NCBI GenBank assembly: GCA_023481175.1
Contig: JAMCWM010000053.1
Span: 1-64,000, forward strand
Source of the DNA: Nitrospirota bacterium
Lineage (GTDB): Bacteria; Nitrospirota; Leptospirillia; Leptospirillales; Leptospirillaceae
Length of the DNA stretch: 64,000 nt
Direction of reading: 5' to 3'
In this document: piece after piece, positions 45,788 through 59,329 of the stretch
Position numbering within the stretch: position 1 is the first letter of the stretch
Layout of the letters: the number at the start of each line of letters is the position of its first letter
Program-made: the position numbers and the translations under genes
The notes under the pieces: model-generated
What the model was told of the DNA's origin: nothing
Seen by the model: the letters and a program-made list of their open reading frames with translations, nothing else
Database searches by the model: none

Positions 45788-47344
45788 CTAGAGGACGGGC
45801 TGCGGGGTGATCCCCGCCTTCCGGTCCCGTTCCTTTTTCCGCTGGAGCCGGTTCAGCGCCTCGAGATAGGCCCGGGCAGAGGCCACGAGAATGTCGGTGT
45901 CGGCCCCGTGTCCCGCCGCCACGCGACCCTCCTCCTCGAGCCGGACCGTCACCTCTCCCAGGGCGTCGCTCCCTCCGGTGATCCCCTTGACGGTGAAGGA
46001 GAGGAGACGGGCCGTGGAGCCGGTGAGCTTGGAGAGGGTGCGGTAGATGGCGTCCACAGGACCGGATCCCAGGCCCGCCATCTGGCGCTCCTCCCCGTCG
46101 ACGGCGAGGACGATGGTGGCGGTGGGGGGCATCAGGGTGCCTCCGCTCACCGCAAGCCGCTCGAGACGGAACCGGTCCTTGTCCTGATCGGACGTTCCCT
46201 CGGAGAGAAGGGTCTCGAGATCCTCGTCGTAGATCTCCTTCTTCTGGTCGGCCAGTTTCTTGAACCGGGCGAAGGACTGGACGAGCTCCTCCTCGGAGAG
46301 GCGGTAACCCAGGGCCTCGAGCCGGCTCCGGAAGGCGTGCCGGCCGGAGTGCTTGCCCAGGACCAGGGCCCCTTCGGAAAGCCCCACCTGCTCGGGGAGC
46401 ATGATCTCGTAGGTCCGCTTGTCCTTCAGGAGGCCGTCCTGGTGGATCCCCGATTCGTGGGCGAAGGCGTTGGCCCCGACGATGGCCTTGTTGGGCTGGA
46501 CCAGCATCCCGGTGATGGTCTGGACCAGGCGGGAGGCCCGGATGAACTCTTCGGTCCGGACCCGGGTCTCGAGCCCGAAAAAGGCGCGCCGGACCTTCAG
46601 GGCCATGACGACCTCCTCCATCGCCGCATTCCCGGCCCGCTCCCCGATCCCGTTGATGGTGCACTCGATCTGACGGGCTCCCCCCTCGATGGCCGCGAGG
46701 GAGTTGGCCACAGCCAGACCAAGGTCGTTGTGGCAGTGGGCGGAAAAGATCACATCGCGCGCCCCTGGAACGGAGTCGATGAGGAAGGCCACGAGATCGC
46801 GGAACTCCGAGGGGAGGGCATAACCCACCGTATCGGGAATGTTGATCGTCCGGGCGCCGGCGGCGATGGCTGCCCCGACCGCCCGGGCCAGGAAGTCCCG
46901 GTCGCTTCGGGTGGCGTCCTCGGCCGAAAATTCGACCTCTCCCACCCGGGCCACGGCCTGTCGCACCGACCGGTCGATTGTCCCGAGAACCGCCTCGGGA
47001 GACATCCCCAGCTTCTTTTCCATGTGGAGGGCCGAGGTGGCGAGGAAGACGTGGATCCGAGGGGCGGCCGCTCCCTCGAGGGCCCGGGCGGCCGTATCGA
47101 TGTCCTCCGGCCGACAGCGGGCCAGGGCGCAGACCGAGGCGCCGCGGATTTCGGAGGCGATGGCCGCCACCGCGGCAAAGTCGTCGGGAGAGGCCACGGG
47201 AAATCCCGCCTCGATGATGTCGACCCCCATCTTCTCGAGCTGCCTCGCAATCTGGAGCTTCTCCTCCTTCTGCATGGAGGCGCCCGGACTCTGCTCTCCG
47301 TCCCGGAGGGTCGTGTCGAAGATGCGAATCGTCGTCTTGTCCAT
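45788..47344 (-). CDS. leuA: 2-isopropylmalate synthase LeuA
   Basis: 518 aa, the full-length form. [10 protein letters not shown] is near residue 12, the metal-binding H-C-H-N-D-L-G near residue 200, and residues ~390-500 are the leucine-sensing regulatory domain, so feedback control by leucine is likely. It condenses acetyl-CoA with 2-ketoisovalerate. The ATG at 47342-47344 has AGGAG eight bases before it; a GTG three codons earlier was set aside. Confidence 0.95.
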   Translation of the reverse strand: MDKTTIRIFDTTLRDGEQSPGASMQKEEKLQIARQLEKMGVDIIEAGFPVASPDDFAAVAAIASEIRGASVCALARCRPEDIDTAARALEGAAAPRIHVFLATSALHMEKKLGMSPEAVLGTIDRSVRQAVARVGEVEFSAEDATRSDRDFLARAVGAAIAAGARTINIPDTVGYALPSEFRDLVAFLIDSVPGARDVIFSAHCHNDLGLAVANSLAAIEGGARQIECTINGIGERAGNAAMEEVVMALKVRRAFFGLETRVRTEEFIRASRLVQTITGMLVQPNKAIVGANAFAHESGIHQDGLLKDKRTYEIMLPEQVGLSEGALVLGKHSGRHAFRSRLEALGYRLSEEELVQSFARFKKLADQKKEIYDEDLETLLSEGTSDQDKDRFRLERLAVSGGTLMPPTATIVLAVDGEERQMAGLGSGPVDAIYRTLSKLTGSTARLLSFTVKGITGGSDALGEVTVRLEEEGRVAAGHGADTDILVASARAYLEALNRLQRKKERDRKAGITPQPVL

Positions 47345-47384
47345 CGGAATCACTCCTGTCGGTCTTTCCGCGATCCGGACCGGA

Positions 47385-48239
47385 TCAAGGGTTTCTGGGG
47401 GGGCCCGGCCGCCGGAAACGGATCACCCGGCCCCGCCGCTTCACCGTTCCCCCCATCCAGCCCAGCACCGGATCGCCGGGATCTCCCACCGCCTTCTTGA
47501 CCCCCATCCGGAAGAGAAAATATTCGACGGGTCCCAGGAGGGCGTAGAGAAGGATCCCCACGAAAAAGCTCGAGCTGGGGTAGAGGAAGAAGGAGAGGGC
47601 GACGATCATCACCGTGACGAAGGTCGGCATGGGCTTTCTCAGGAGGTGGATCTCCTTGAAGCTCCGGTAGCGGAGGGGGCTCACCATGAGGATCGAGACC
47701 ACGTAGGTCGTCAGCAGGAAGAATCCCGGGGGAAAGGAGAAGCCGTGGGAAAGGGGGCCGGTCCGGGCGAGTTCGGCGGAGACCAGCACCAGGGCCCCGG
47801 CCGGAATGGGAAGCCCCAGGAAGTACTTGGAGGAGACCTTGGTCGTCATCACGTTGAAGCGGGCCAGACGGAGAGCCCCGCAGGCCAGGAAGAGAAAGGC
47901 CGCCGCCAATCCCAGGCGATGGAACTGGAACAGGTCGGAGTTGTACACCAGGAGGGCCGGGGCCGCTCCGAAACTTACAAGGTCCGCCAGGCTGTCGAAT
48001 TCGACCCCGAAGGCGCTGGTGGCCCGGGCCAGCCGCGCCACCTTTCCGTCGAGATTGTCGAAGACGGCGGCGACGAGAATGGCCAGGGCGGCATCCTTCC
48101 ACCGGTGCTGGAAGCCCGCAAGAATGGAGTAGAAACCGAAAAACAGGTTCCCGGCCGTGAAGAGGTTCGGAAGGATATAAATTCCCCGTCCCCGGTGGCG
48201 TTCCGGAGCGGGGCCGTCGTCATTCCGGTAGGATTCCAA
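47385..48239 (-). CDS. pssA: CDP-diacylglycerol-serine O-phosphatidyltransferase PssA
   Basis: 284 aa, integral membrane protein with about six to eight helices. The CDP-alcohol phosphatidyltransferase motif reads D-N-L-D-G-K-V-A-R ... G-V-E-F-D-S-L-A-D near residues 60-85. It makes phosphatidylserine for the psd product encoded just upstream. The likely start is TTG at 48237-48239, preceded by AAAGGAGG and overlapping psd by 20 bp; no ATG fits between there and the first conserved residues. Confidence 0.88.
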   Translation of the reverse strand: MESYRNDDGPAPERHRGRGIYILPNLFTAGNLFFGFYSILAGFQHRWKDAALAILVAAVFDNLDGKVARLARATSAFGVEFDSLADLVSFGAAPALLVYNSDLFQFHRLGLAAAFLFLACGALRLARFNVMTTKVSSKYFLGLPIPAGALVLVSAELARTGPLSHGFSFPPGFFLLTTYVVSILMVSPLRYRSFKEIHLLRKPMPTFVTVMIVALSFFLYPSSSFFVGILLYALLGPVEYFLFRMGVKKAVGDPGDPVLGWMGGTVKRRGRVIRFRRPGPPRNP

Positions 48240-48864
48240 GGACTGTCTCCCCTCCTTTGACCGTCTCACCCAGGCGAACGGACAGGGTCGTTCCGGCCGG
48301 AAGATCGAGATCGACGCGGGACCCGAAACGGATGAGACCGAAAATTGTTCCTGCCGACAGGGTGTCTCCTGCCTCGGCATAGCAGAGGATCCGGCGGGCG
48401 ATCAGCCCCGCCACCTGAACCATTATAACCTGCGTCCCCTCCTTCGTGCGAATCTCGACCCTGTTCCGCTCGTTCTGCTCCGAGGCCTTGTCGAAGGAGG
48501 CATTCAAAAAGGCGCCCGGAAAGTAGGCGATCCTTTCCACCGACCCGTCCACGGGGATCCGGTTCAGGTGGACGTTGAAGACGTTCATGAAGATCGACAC
48601 CTTCACCCGTCCCGAACCCGGATCGGGGCCCGCCACGACGATCTTTCCGTCGGCGGGAGAGACCACCCGCCCGGGCGGACCCGTCGGGACCAGCCGGGGG
48701 GGGTTCCGGAAAAAATTCACCACGAAGGCCGGCAGAAGAAGCGAGACCCATCCCAGGGGACGCCACGCCCAGAACAGGACCGCCGAAAGACCGGCGGCCG
48801 CCAGGATGAAAGGGACTCCTTCCCGGGCCACGGGGGTCCGGAAATGGTCGGGACCGACCTTCAC
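48220..48864 (-). CDS. psd: Phosphatidylserine decarboxylase proenzyme (short, archaeal-type)
   Basis: 214 aa. An N-terminal membrane helix (residues ~18-50) precedes F-F-R-N-P-P-R, S-P-A-D-G-K-I near residue 70 and the self-cleavage site F-G-S-R-V-D near residue 180, where serine becomes the pyruvoyl group. It converts phosphatidylserine to phosphatidylethanolamine. It is 19 bp after ilvC and coupled to pssA. Confidence 0.92.
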   Translation of the reverse strand: MKVGPDHFRTPVAREGVPFILAAAGLSAVLFWAWRPLGWVSLLLPAFVVNFFRNPPRLVPTGPPGRVVSPADGKIVVAGPDPGSGRVKVSIFMNVFNVHLNRIPVDGSVERIAYFPGAFLNASFDKASEQNERNRVEIRTKEGTQVIMVQVAGLIARRILCYAEAGDTLSAGTIFGLIRFGSRVDLDLPAGTTLSVRLGETVKGGETVLGILPE

Positions 48865-48883
48865 AGTCTCTCCGTCCCCGCGG

Positions 48884-50503
<1,620 letters not shown>

Positions 50504-50507
<4 letters not shown>

Positions 50508-52267
50508 GCGGTGATCACCGCGTCCTTCTCCTTGCGGCCGGCCTTTCCTCCCTTCGACGGCGCCGTAGGGGGCGCCTCGAAGATCATCTCGATGTTGGAT
50601 CCGCCGGCCGGAACCATGGGGAAGACATTCTCCTCGGGATCGACCATGAACTCCATCAGGACGGGACCCTTGGTGGAGAGTCCCTTCAGGAGGACCTCCT
50701 CGACCTGGTCCGTCTTGGTGGCCCGGAATCCTGGGACCCCGAAGGCCTCGGAGAGTTTCACGAAGTCCGGAGACTGGCCGATGAAGGAGGAGGAGTAGCG
50801 GGAGCCGTAGAAGAACTCCTGCCACTGGCGGACCATGCCCAGGTACTGGTTGTTCAGGACGATGATCTTCACGGGAATCTCGAGCGAGGCCACCGTCGCC
50901 ATCTCCTGGATGTTCATCATGAAGCTCCCCTCCCCGGTGACGGCGATGACCCGTCTCTTCGGGAAGGCGCGCTGGGCTCCGATGGCGGCGGGAAAGCCAT
51001 AGCCCATCGTGCCGAGGCCCCCCGAGGTCAGCCAGGTCCGGGGAGAGAGGAACTTGAAGAACTGGGCGGTCCACATCTGGTGCTGGCCGACATCGGTCGA
51101 GACGATGCAGTCGCCGCCGGTCAGGTCGAAGGTCTTCTCGATCACGAACTGGGGCTTGATCACCTCCGAATCCTTCCGGTAGGTCAGAGGATGCTCTTCC
51201 TTCCAGATTTCGATCTGCTGGTGCCACGGCTCGAGGGGGGCCAGACCCTCCTCGTCGCGGATCTTCCGGAGGTCTTCGAGAAGGTCGGAGAGGATCAGGC
51301 GCGCGTCGCCCACGACGGGAACGTCGACACGAAAGTTTTTCCGGATCGAGGTGGGGTCGATGTCGATGTGGATGACCTTCGAATGGGGGGAGAACTCGGC
51401 GATCTTTCCGGTCACCCGGTCGTCGAAGCGCGCCCCGACGGCGATCAGGAGATCGCAGTGGTGGACGGCCATGTTGGCGGCATAGGTCCCGTGCATCCCC
51501 AGCATTCCCATGAAGAGGGGATGGGTTCCCGGGAAGGCTCCGAGCCCCATCAGCGTCAGGGTGACCGGAATCCGGGAGAGGGCGACCAGCTCGGCCAGCT
51601 CTTCGTGGGAATCGGAGGCGATGACCCCCCCGCCAACGTAGAGGACGGGCTTTTTCGCCTTGGCCATCAGCTGGGCGGCCTTCCGGATCTGCCAGCGGTT
51701 GCCCTGGACGGTCGGATTGTACCCGCGGAGGGTCAGGGTCTCGGGGTAGCGGAACTCGCCCCGGTCGGTGATCACGTCCTTGGGAATGTCGACGAGGACG
51801 GGTCCCGGACGGCCGGACCGGGCAATGTAGAAGGCCTCTTTGACAATCCGCGGGAGCTCGGCGATGGACCGGACCAGAAAGTTGTGCTTGGTGCAGGAGC
51901 GGCTAATCCCGACGATGTCCGCCTCCTGGAAGGCGTCGTTGCCGATCATCTTGGTCGGAACCTGGCCGGTAATGACGACGAGGGGAATGGAGTCCATGTT
52001 GGCGTCGGCCAGCCCCGTCACGGTGTTGGTGGCGCCGGGACCGGAGGTCACGAGGACCACGCCGACCTCACCGGTCGTCCGTGCGTAGCCTTCGGCGGCA
52101 TGGACCGCCCCCTGCTCGTGGCGGGTGAGGACGACGGAGAGGGAGGGATCCTTATAGAGGGCATCGAAGACCGGAAGCACCACGCCTCCCGGATATCCAA
52201 AAATCTGGGAGACACGCTCCTTCTTCAGGCACTCGAGGAGCATCTCCGCACCAGTCATTTTCACCAT
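50504..52267 (-). CDS. ilvB: Acetolactate synthase large subunit IlvB
   Basis: 587 aa. F-G-Y-P-G-G-V-V-L-P is near residue 24, the catalytic glutamate in R-H-E-Q-G-A near residue 50, and the thiamine-diphosphate motif G-E-G-S-F ... L-N-N near residues 455-480 (glutamate in place of the commoner aspartate, as in many bacterial AHAS). It makes acetolactate from pyruvate. The ATG at 52265-52267 has AAGGAG upstream. The open frame continues upstream into IS-derived sequence, which is not part of the gene. Confidence 0.95.
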
Positions 52268-52311
52268 CTGTGAATCTCCTTGGGGGACCTTTTTTTGAGG
52301 ATCAAAACTTG

Positions 52312-52341
52312 ATTGTAGAAAATAGAAGGAAAGCCGGTCAA
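52312..52341 (-). promoter_or_regulatory. Sigma70-like promoter of the ilvB operon
   Basis: On the minus strand TTGACC (52341-52336), an 18-base spacer and TACAAT (52317-52312) form a good -35/-10 pair. The transcript would begin near 52304, giving a leader of about 37 bases before ilvB, too short for a classical attenuator. Confidence 0.6.
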
Positions 52342-52389
52342 GTTTTTCATGCGGTCCTGCGGCCCCGGCCCGGGTCGTGGTCGGGCAAA

Positions 52390-52530
52390 AAGGATAGCGC
52401 GGACGGCAAAGCCGTCCTGGAATTTTGACATTCAGTGAGGGGTTTGCTGCTGTTCGATGTATTGGCGAATGATTTCGATGGGACCGCCGCCACAGCTTCC
52501 GGCAAAATAGCTGGGGGACCAGAGTACCCG
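52390..52530 (-). mobile_element. IS200/IS605-type right end, truncated copy
   Basis: Reverse complement of this block matches 1-141 with only two differences seen, including the hairpin (52401-52417). The transposase fragment has no N-terminal half, so this copy is a remnant. It sits about 50 bp upstream of the ilvB promoter. From about 52575 to 52770 nothing recognisable is seen. Confidence 0.65.
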
Positions 52531-52572
52531 GCCCCAAAGCTTCTTGCGAATTTCCGGATATTTTGGGGAAGG
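52432..52572 (-). pseudogene. tnpA: TnpA C-terminal fragment of IS200/IS605 type
   Basis: The minus-strand frame ending at 52432 reads Y-P-E-I-R-K-K-L-W-G-R-V-L-W-S-P-S-Y-F, then the same C-terminus as at 1-99. A complete TnpA is about 130-150 aa, and the HUH motif and catalytic tyrosine are missing here. The upstream boundary is approximate. Confidence 0.6.
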
Positions 52573-52770
52573 TCTCGAACCTGTGATTGGTCGTAAAGCG
52601 TAAAGACGGGAGTTGGGGTCCGTCCGACTATTACTGATACGCGGATTGTCATGAAACGATTGAGTTTCAAGGATCAATTATTGAAAATTCACTCACTTAT
52701 TATCGGACAGGCCCTTAGAATAAGGAGCCAGGGGAAAGGTCCCCGGAAAAATCACACTTTAGTGTTCTTT

Positions 52771-53697
52771 TCAGGATTCCGGAGCGTTGATCCGCTCTTC
52801 GGAGATCCTCCGGATCTCCTCGAGATCGATATCCAGAAGCTCCGCGATCTCGACGGGGGTCATCCGTCCCTTGGAAAGAAGCCTCCGGATCACCTCCTGG
52901 CGGCCTTCCTGACGGCCTTCCTGGCGGCCCTCCTGGCGACCTTCCTCGAGGATCATTTCCATCATGTCGGGCATCTCGGCCTCCACAATTACAGGAGCCA
53001 GCACCTTCCGGATTTCTTCCGGGGTCTGAAGGTTGTGGACTCCGGTGACATAGTTGATGATCAGTCCCAGAACGGGTTTCAGTATATCATAGAGATCCTT
53101 CCGGGATCCCGCGTTTTTTAAAATGGCGGAGAAGACCTCCGCCGGCCCCTCGAAAATGTGTTTCATCGAGAGAAGAAGCGCGCCGGTCGCGATGTCGTCC
53201 ACCTGCCGGAGGATCTCCCTGTCGGAGACGGAGGCCAGATCCACCGTGAGGAGGGTATAGTCGGGAATGAGGCTCTTGAGAACCATCGGAGTGTTCAGGA
53301 TCTCCGAAAGGGAGGCGGGGTGTTTCCAGGGCTCTTTTCCGTGGGTGAAGAGGACGGGAAGGACAGGACGAGGCGTCTCGCGATGGCGGATCATCCGGCT
53401 CCAGGAGGCGGAGACATATCTCAGGAGTTGGAATGGCGTCGCGGGGTCAGGGGAGCTCTTGTGCTCAAGGATGAGGGAGAGCCAGATCTCGCCTCCCTCC
53501 ATGCGGACGGAGAAGACCATGTCCATGCGCGACGCCCCCAGCCCCTCCCCCACCGACTCTTCCGGGAAGACCAGGGTCTCGAAGTCGATCTCCCGGGAGA
53601 TCTCATGCGGCAGGAGCCCTTTCAATGTCCGGACAAGAACCTCTTTGTCCCCGAGGGCACTTTTAAAGAAGCTGTCGTGAAGGGATCCGTTGTTCAT
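52771..53697 (-). CDS. Rpn-family PD-(D/E)XK nuclease / transposase-like protein
   Basis: 308 aa. The N-terminus L-H-D-S-F-F-K-S-A-L-G-D, the core R-M-D-M-V-F-S-V ... L-I-L-E-H-K-S-S near residues 57-80 and R-Y-V-S-A-S-W near 92 place it in the Rpn (YhgA-like) family of recombination-promoting nucleases. The E-H-K stretch is the likely active-site lysine motif. Residues ~252-268 are E-G-R-Q tandem repeats, followed by a small helix-turn-helix-like end (M-T-P-V-E-I-A-E-L-L-D-I). The start is the ATG at 53695-53697. It lies between the IS remnant and the presumed origin. Confidence 0.82.
   Translation of the reverse strand: MNNGSLHDSFFKSALGDKEVLVRTLKGLLPHEISREIDFETLVFPEESVGEGLGASRMDMVFSVRMEGGEIWLSLILEHKSSPDPATPFQLLRYVSASWSRMIRHRETPRPVLPVLFTHGKEPWKHPASLSEILNTPMVLKSLIPDYTLLTVDLASVSDREILRQVDDIATGALLLSMKHIFEGPAEVFSAILKNAGSRKDLYDILKPVLGLIINYVTGVHNLQTPEEIRKVLAPVIVEAEMPDMMEMILEEGRQEGRQEGRQEGRQEVIRRLLSKGRMTPVEIAELLDIDLEEIRRISEERINAPES
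52898..52947 (-). repeat. 12-bp tandem repeat coding E-G-R-Q units
   Basis: About four copies of a 12-bp unit (CGGCCTTCCTGG and variants on the plus strand) encode four E-G-R-Q units in the Rpn protein. Copy number of such in-frame repeats often varies between strains. Confidence 0.7.
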
Positions 53698-54223
53698 GAT
53701 TCTCCGGGGATTTTTCTTTCGAAAGACTCTCTCCTCCTTGCGGACAGGCCATTATTCCTGGAGGGCTCCTCGCTGTCAAGCCCCAAAATTCCTTGACCTC
53801 GAAAGGTCATTCGGATTGGCTTTGACCATTTTTATTCGGGTTCTGTCTAAATTGATTTGATTTGAGTCTTGAATATCTTAGAAGCCCCATTAGGCATGTT
53901 CCATTTTCGGAAAAAACCGAACAATCCCCTTTCTTATTCAAATCTTGGGGGTATGGAAAGATTGTGGAAAGGGATGATCAAAATCACGGGAATTGATTCC
54001 TTGGGTCATCTTTGATAGGATCAGTCCCGCCCCAGTCTGGTCCCAGAAAAGCCTCGTCCGGATAAAATTAAATCGTTTCAATTCGAATATTTAATAAGTA
54101 ACCCCCTGTCCGGTCCGGTTAAAATTTTCTCCCGGATTTTCAGGACATGTTCAACAGGTTTTCAACAGTCTGTTAAAAACTTTTCCTGACCATGCCTTCG
54201 GGTCATCGATCGAGAGATTTTTC
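53698..54223. other. Gene-free AT-rich region upstream of dnaA: candidate replication origin
   Basis: No gene is seen in these 526 bp. DnaA-box-like 9-mers are TGTTCAACA (54148-54156) and TTTTCAACA (54159-54167), 11 bp apart, and CTTTCCACA on the minus strand (53963-53971); each differs by one or two bases from TTWTNCACA. An AT-rich stretch at about 54064-54104 could be the unwinding element. The position next to dnaA-dnaN-gyrB-gyrA supports an oriC. The boxes are imperfect, so the exact origin is uncertain. Confidence 0.5.
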
Positions 54224-55585
54224 ATGCAGGATTTGTGGCAGGACACGCTCAGGCACATTGACGACTCCGAGGGACCCAGCGTCCTCGAGGGAGTCAGGGA
54301 GATCTACCGGGACTGCCGCCTGGAACAGGAGGACAATCGTCTCACTCTGGTCGTCCCCAACGGCTTTGTGAGCCGCCTGGTCTCGGGTCGCCACCAGGAA
54401 TCGATCCTCCGGGCCTGCCGGATCCTTCTCGACCGGAACAACCTGGAGTTTTCCATCCGGGTCTCCGAGGAAAAAAAGGCGAAAAAATCCCGGGAGGCCG
54501 GCCGGAAGTCGGGTCTTCCCATGAAGGAGATCCCCGGTAAAGCTCCCGAACCGGAGTGGGACAACCACCTCATCACCCGGTATCTCTTCGAAAACTACGT
54601 GGTGGGAGAAAGCAACCGCTTCGCCCATGCCGCGGCCTACCAGGTCTCGGAAAATCCCGGCAAGTCCTACAATCCCTTCTATATTTACGGCGGAGTCGGC
54701 CTGGGAAAGACCCACCTGGTCAATGCCGTGGGAAACGCGATCTTCCGGAAGTCCCCGGAAAAGAAGATCCTCTACCTGACCACGGAATCCTTCCTGAACG
54801 AAATGGTCAACGCGATCAAGTTCAACAAGATGAGCGAGTTCCGGGAACGCTACCGCTCCATCGACGTCCTGGTCGTGGACGACATCCAGTTTCTCTCGAA
54901 CAAGGAACGGACCCAGGAGGAATTCTTCCACACCTTCAACTCCCTCTTCGAAAGCGACCGGCAGATCATCCTGACCAGCGACTGCGCCCCCAACGAAATC
55001 ATGACCCTGGAGGAACGTCTCCGCTCCCGCTTCTCCTCCGGCCTGATCGCCGACATCCAGATCCCGGACTTCGAAACCAAGGTGGCGATCCTCACCGACA
55101 AGATGAAGCAGGAGGGGATCAATCTCGCCGAGGATGTGATCTATTTCCTCGCCACCAGCATCAAGTCCAACATCCGGGAGCTCGAGGGGGCGATGATCCG
55201 TCTCGGCGCCTACCAGACCCTCATGGGCAAGCCGGTGACGATCGACGTGACCCGGCGCCTTCTTTCGAACATGATCCAGAACACCTCGATGCCTCTCCAT
55301 ACCGAGTTGATCCTGAACGAGGTGTCGGCCTTCTACAAGATCTCCCCCAAGGAGATCCGCTCCAAGAAGCGGAACCGCTCGATCGCCCTGGCCCGCCAGG
55401 TCGCGATCTATCTTCTCCGTGACCTGACGCAGATGTCCTTCCCCGAGATCGGCCGGGAGATGGGGGGCCGTGACCATTCCACCGCCATCTATGCCTTCAA
55501 GACGGTGGACGAGAACCGGGATTCGGATGCGATCCTTTCCCGGGACATCGAGCATCTCAGACGAAAACTCCTGCAATCCCTGTGA
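54224..55585 (+). CDS. dnaA: Chromosomal replication initiator DnaA
   Basis: 453 aa. Domain I spans ~1-80; a short linker leads to the AAA+ domain with Walker A G-G-V-G-L-G-K-T near residue 155 and V-V-D-D-I-Q-F-L near 215; the box-binding domain IV has G-G-R-D-H-S-T-A-I near residue 423 (the usual form is G-G-R-D-H-T/S-T-V). It binds oriC and opens the duplex. It is the first gene of the dnaA-dnaN-gyrB-gyrA run. Confidence 0.96.
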   Translation: MQDLWQDTLRHIDDSEGPSVLEGVREIYRDCRLEQEDNRLTLVVPNGFVSRLVSGRHQESILRACRILLDRNNLEFSIRVSEEKKAKKSREAGRKSGLPMKEIPGKAPEPEWDNHLITRYLFENYVVGESNRFAHAAAYQVSENPGKSYNPFYIYGGVGLGKTHLVNAVGNAIFRKSPEKKILYLTTESFLNEMVNAIKFNKMSEFRERYRSIDVLVVDDIQFLSNKERTQEEFFHTFNSLFESDRQIILTSDCAPNEIMTLEERLRSRFSSGLIADIQIPDFETKVAILTDKMKQEGINLAEDVIYFLATSIKSNIRELEGAMIRLGAYQTLMGKPVTIDVTRRLLSNMIQNTSMPLHTELILNEVSAFYKISPKEIRSKKRNRSIALARQVAIYLLRDLTQMSFPEIGREMGGRDHSTAIYAFKTVDENRDSDAILSRDIEHLRRKLLQSL

Positions 55586-55631
55586 GACAGATCAGGAATT
55601 AACGACACATGTCCTATCAAGGAGCCGGTTT

Positions 55632-56807
55632 GTGGAATTTTCAATAGAACAAGGCGTTTTTCTCGAGGGGCTGGAAAAGGTCTCCATCCTGTCCGACCGG
55701 AAGAACATCGCCCTTCTGGCCTCCCATATTCTCATCGAGGCCGGGGAGGACGAGATCACCCTGGTCTCCTTCGACCAGTCGGCCGGGGGACGGCTCCGGC
55801 TTCCGGCAAAAGTGACCGTCCCGGGCCAGACCACCGTCCTGGGCAAGAAGCTTTTCCAGATCGTCCGTGAGCTTTCCCCGGGTCCGGTCCGTCTTTCGAA
55901 GGATCCCTCCGACCGCAAGGCCATGACCACCCTCGAAAAGGACAGGGCAGTCTTCCACCTGAAGGGGATCGATCCCCGGGACTTCGCCTCCTTCCCGGAA
56001 ATCGCTCCGGAATACTCCTTCGGCCTTCCTCTCCGGGAGCTTCTCCGTCTCCTGCAGCGGACCCTCCCCTTCGTCGAGGACGAGGAAAAGGACTACATGA
56101 ACGGTGTTCTCTTCCAGCGGGAGCGGGAGCCAGGAGGCCGGACCACCCTCAATGTGGTGGGGACGGACGGAAGCGGCCTCCACCACGGCCAGATCCCCCT
56201 GGGGGAAGAGGGGGGAATCGACCTGGCCGAACAGGGGCAGAAACGATTTCTGGTCAAGCGCCGCCACATCGCCGATCTCGTCCGGATCCTCGAGACCGAC
56301 GCCAAGGACGAGAAACTGACCGTCGACATCTCTGTCAATCCCCGCTACGCCCTCTTCCGGTGGCTGGGATTCTACTTCTTCGTCCGGCTTCTCGATCTCC
56401 GGTATCCCAACTACCGGGACGTCTTTCCCGAAGACCACAGCGTCACCATCGACATGTCCCGGGACGCCTTCGCCTCCATGCTCAAGCGCGCCTCCCTGAT
56501 TTCCGACAGAAACCTCGAAGTCGAGATGCTCTGGAACGACCGGACGGTGACGGTCAAGTCCCAGAACCTCGACATCGGAGATTCCCGGGAGGAATCCCCG
56601 GCGATCGTGAACGGACCGGAGAGCTCCTTCTTCTTCAGCCTGGAGTCGCTCTCCAAGCTCCTGGGGGTCGTCGGCGGGGTGACGCTCCGGATGCAGGCCA
56701 TCATTTCTTCCGATCCGGAGGAAAACAACCGTGTTCCCGTGATCTGGAGTTCCCTCGAGGAACCACAGTCCCGGTATGTTATCATGCCTCTGGGGGCCGA
56801 AAGTTGA
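55632..56807 (+). CDS. dnaN: DNA polymerase III beta clamp DnaN
   Basis: 391 aa, three clamp repeats. The start is GTG at 55632 with AAGGAG eight bases upstream; the N-terminus M-E-F-S-I-E ... F-L-E-G-L-E-K-V fits the family. The C-terminus ends in R-Y-V-I-M-P-L, the usual V-M-P-(M/L)-R/G type end. It lies 46 bp after dnaA. No recF follows, unlike in many bacteria; gyrB comes next. Confidence 0.93.
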   Translation: MEFSIEQGVFLEGLEKVSILSDRKNIALLASHILIEAGEDEITLVSFDQSAGGRLRLPAKVTVPGQTTVLGKKLFQIVRELSPGPVRLSKDPSDRKAMTTLEKDRAVFHLKGIDPRDFASFPEIAPEYSFGLPLRELLRLLQRTLPFVEDEEKDYMNGVLFQREREPGGRTTLNVVGTDGSGLHHGQIPLGEEGGIDLAEQGQKRFLVKRRHIADLVRILETDAKDEKLTVDISVNPRYALFRWLGFYFFVRLLDLRYPNYRDVFPEDHSVTIDMSRDAFASMLKRASLISDRNLEVEMLWNDRTVTVKSQNLDIGDSREESPAIVNGPESSFFFSLESLSKLLGVVGGVTLRMQAIISSDPEENNRVPVIWSSLEEPQSRYVIMPLGAES

Positions 56808-56848
56808 GAGACAACGTCCGCACCTCCCCCAGCCGGCCAATGTCGTAA

Positions 56849-59311
<2,463 letters not shown>

Positions 59312-59329
59312 CATCTCCGGAGGTTCTTA

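Noticed and set aside
52268-52311. T-box, leader peptide or riboswitch before ilvB
   Set aside because: The leader from the best promoter is only about 37 bases and shows neither a T-box core nor a run of Leu/Val/Ile codons.
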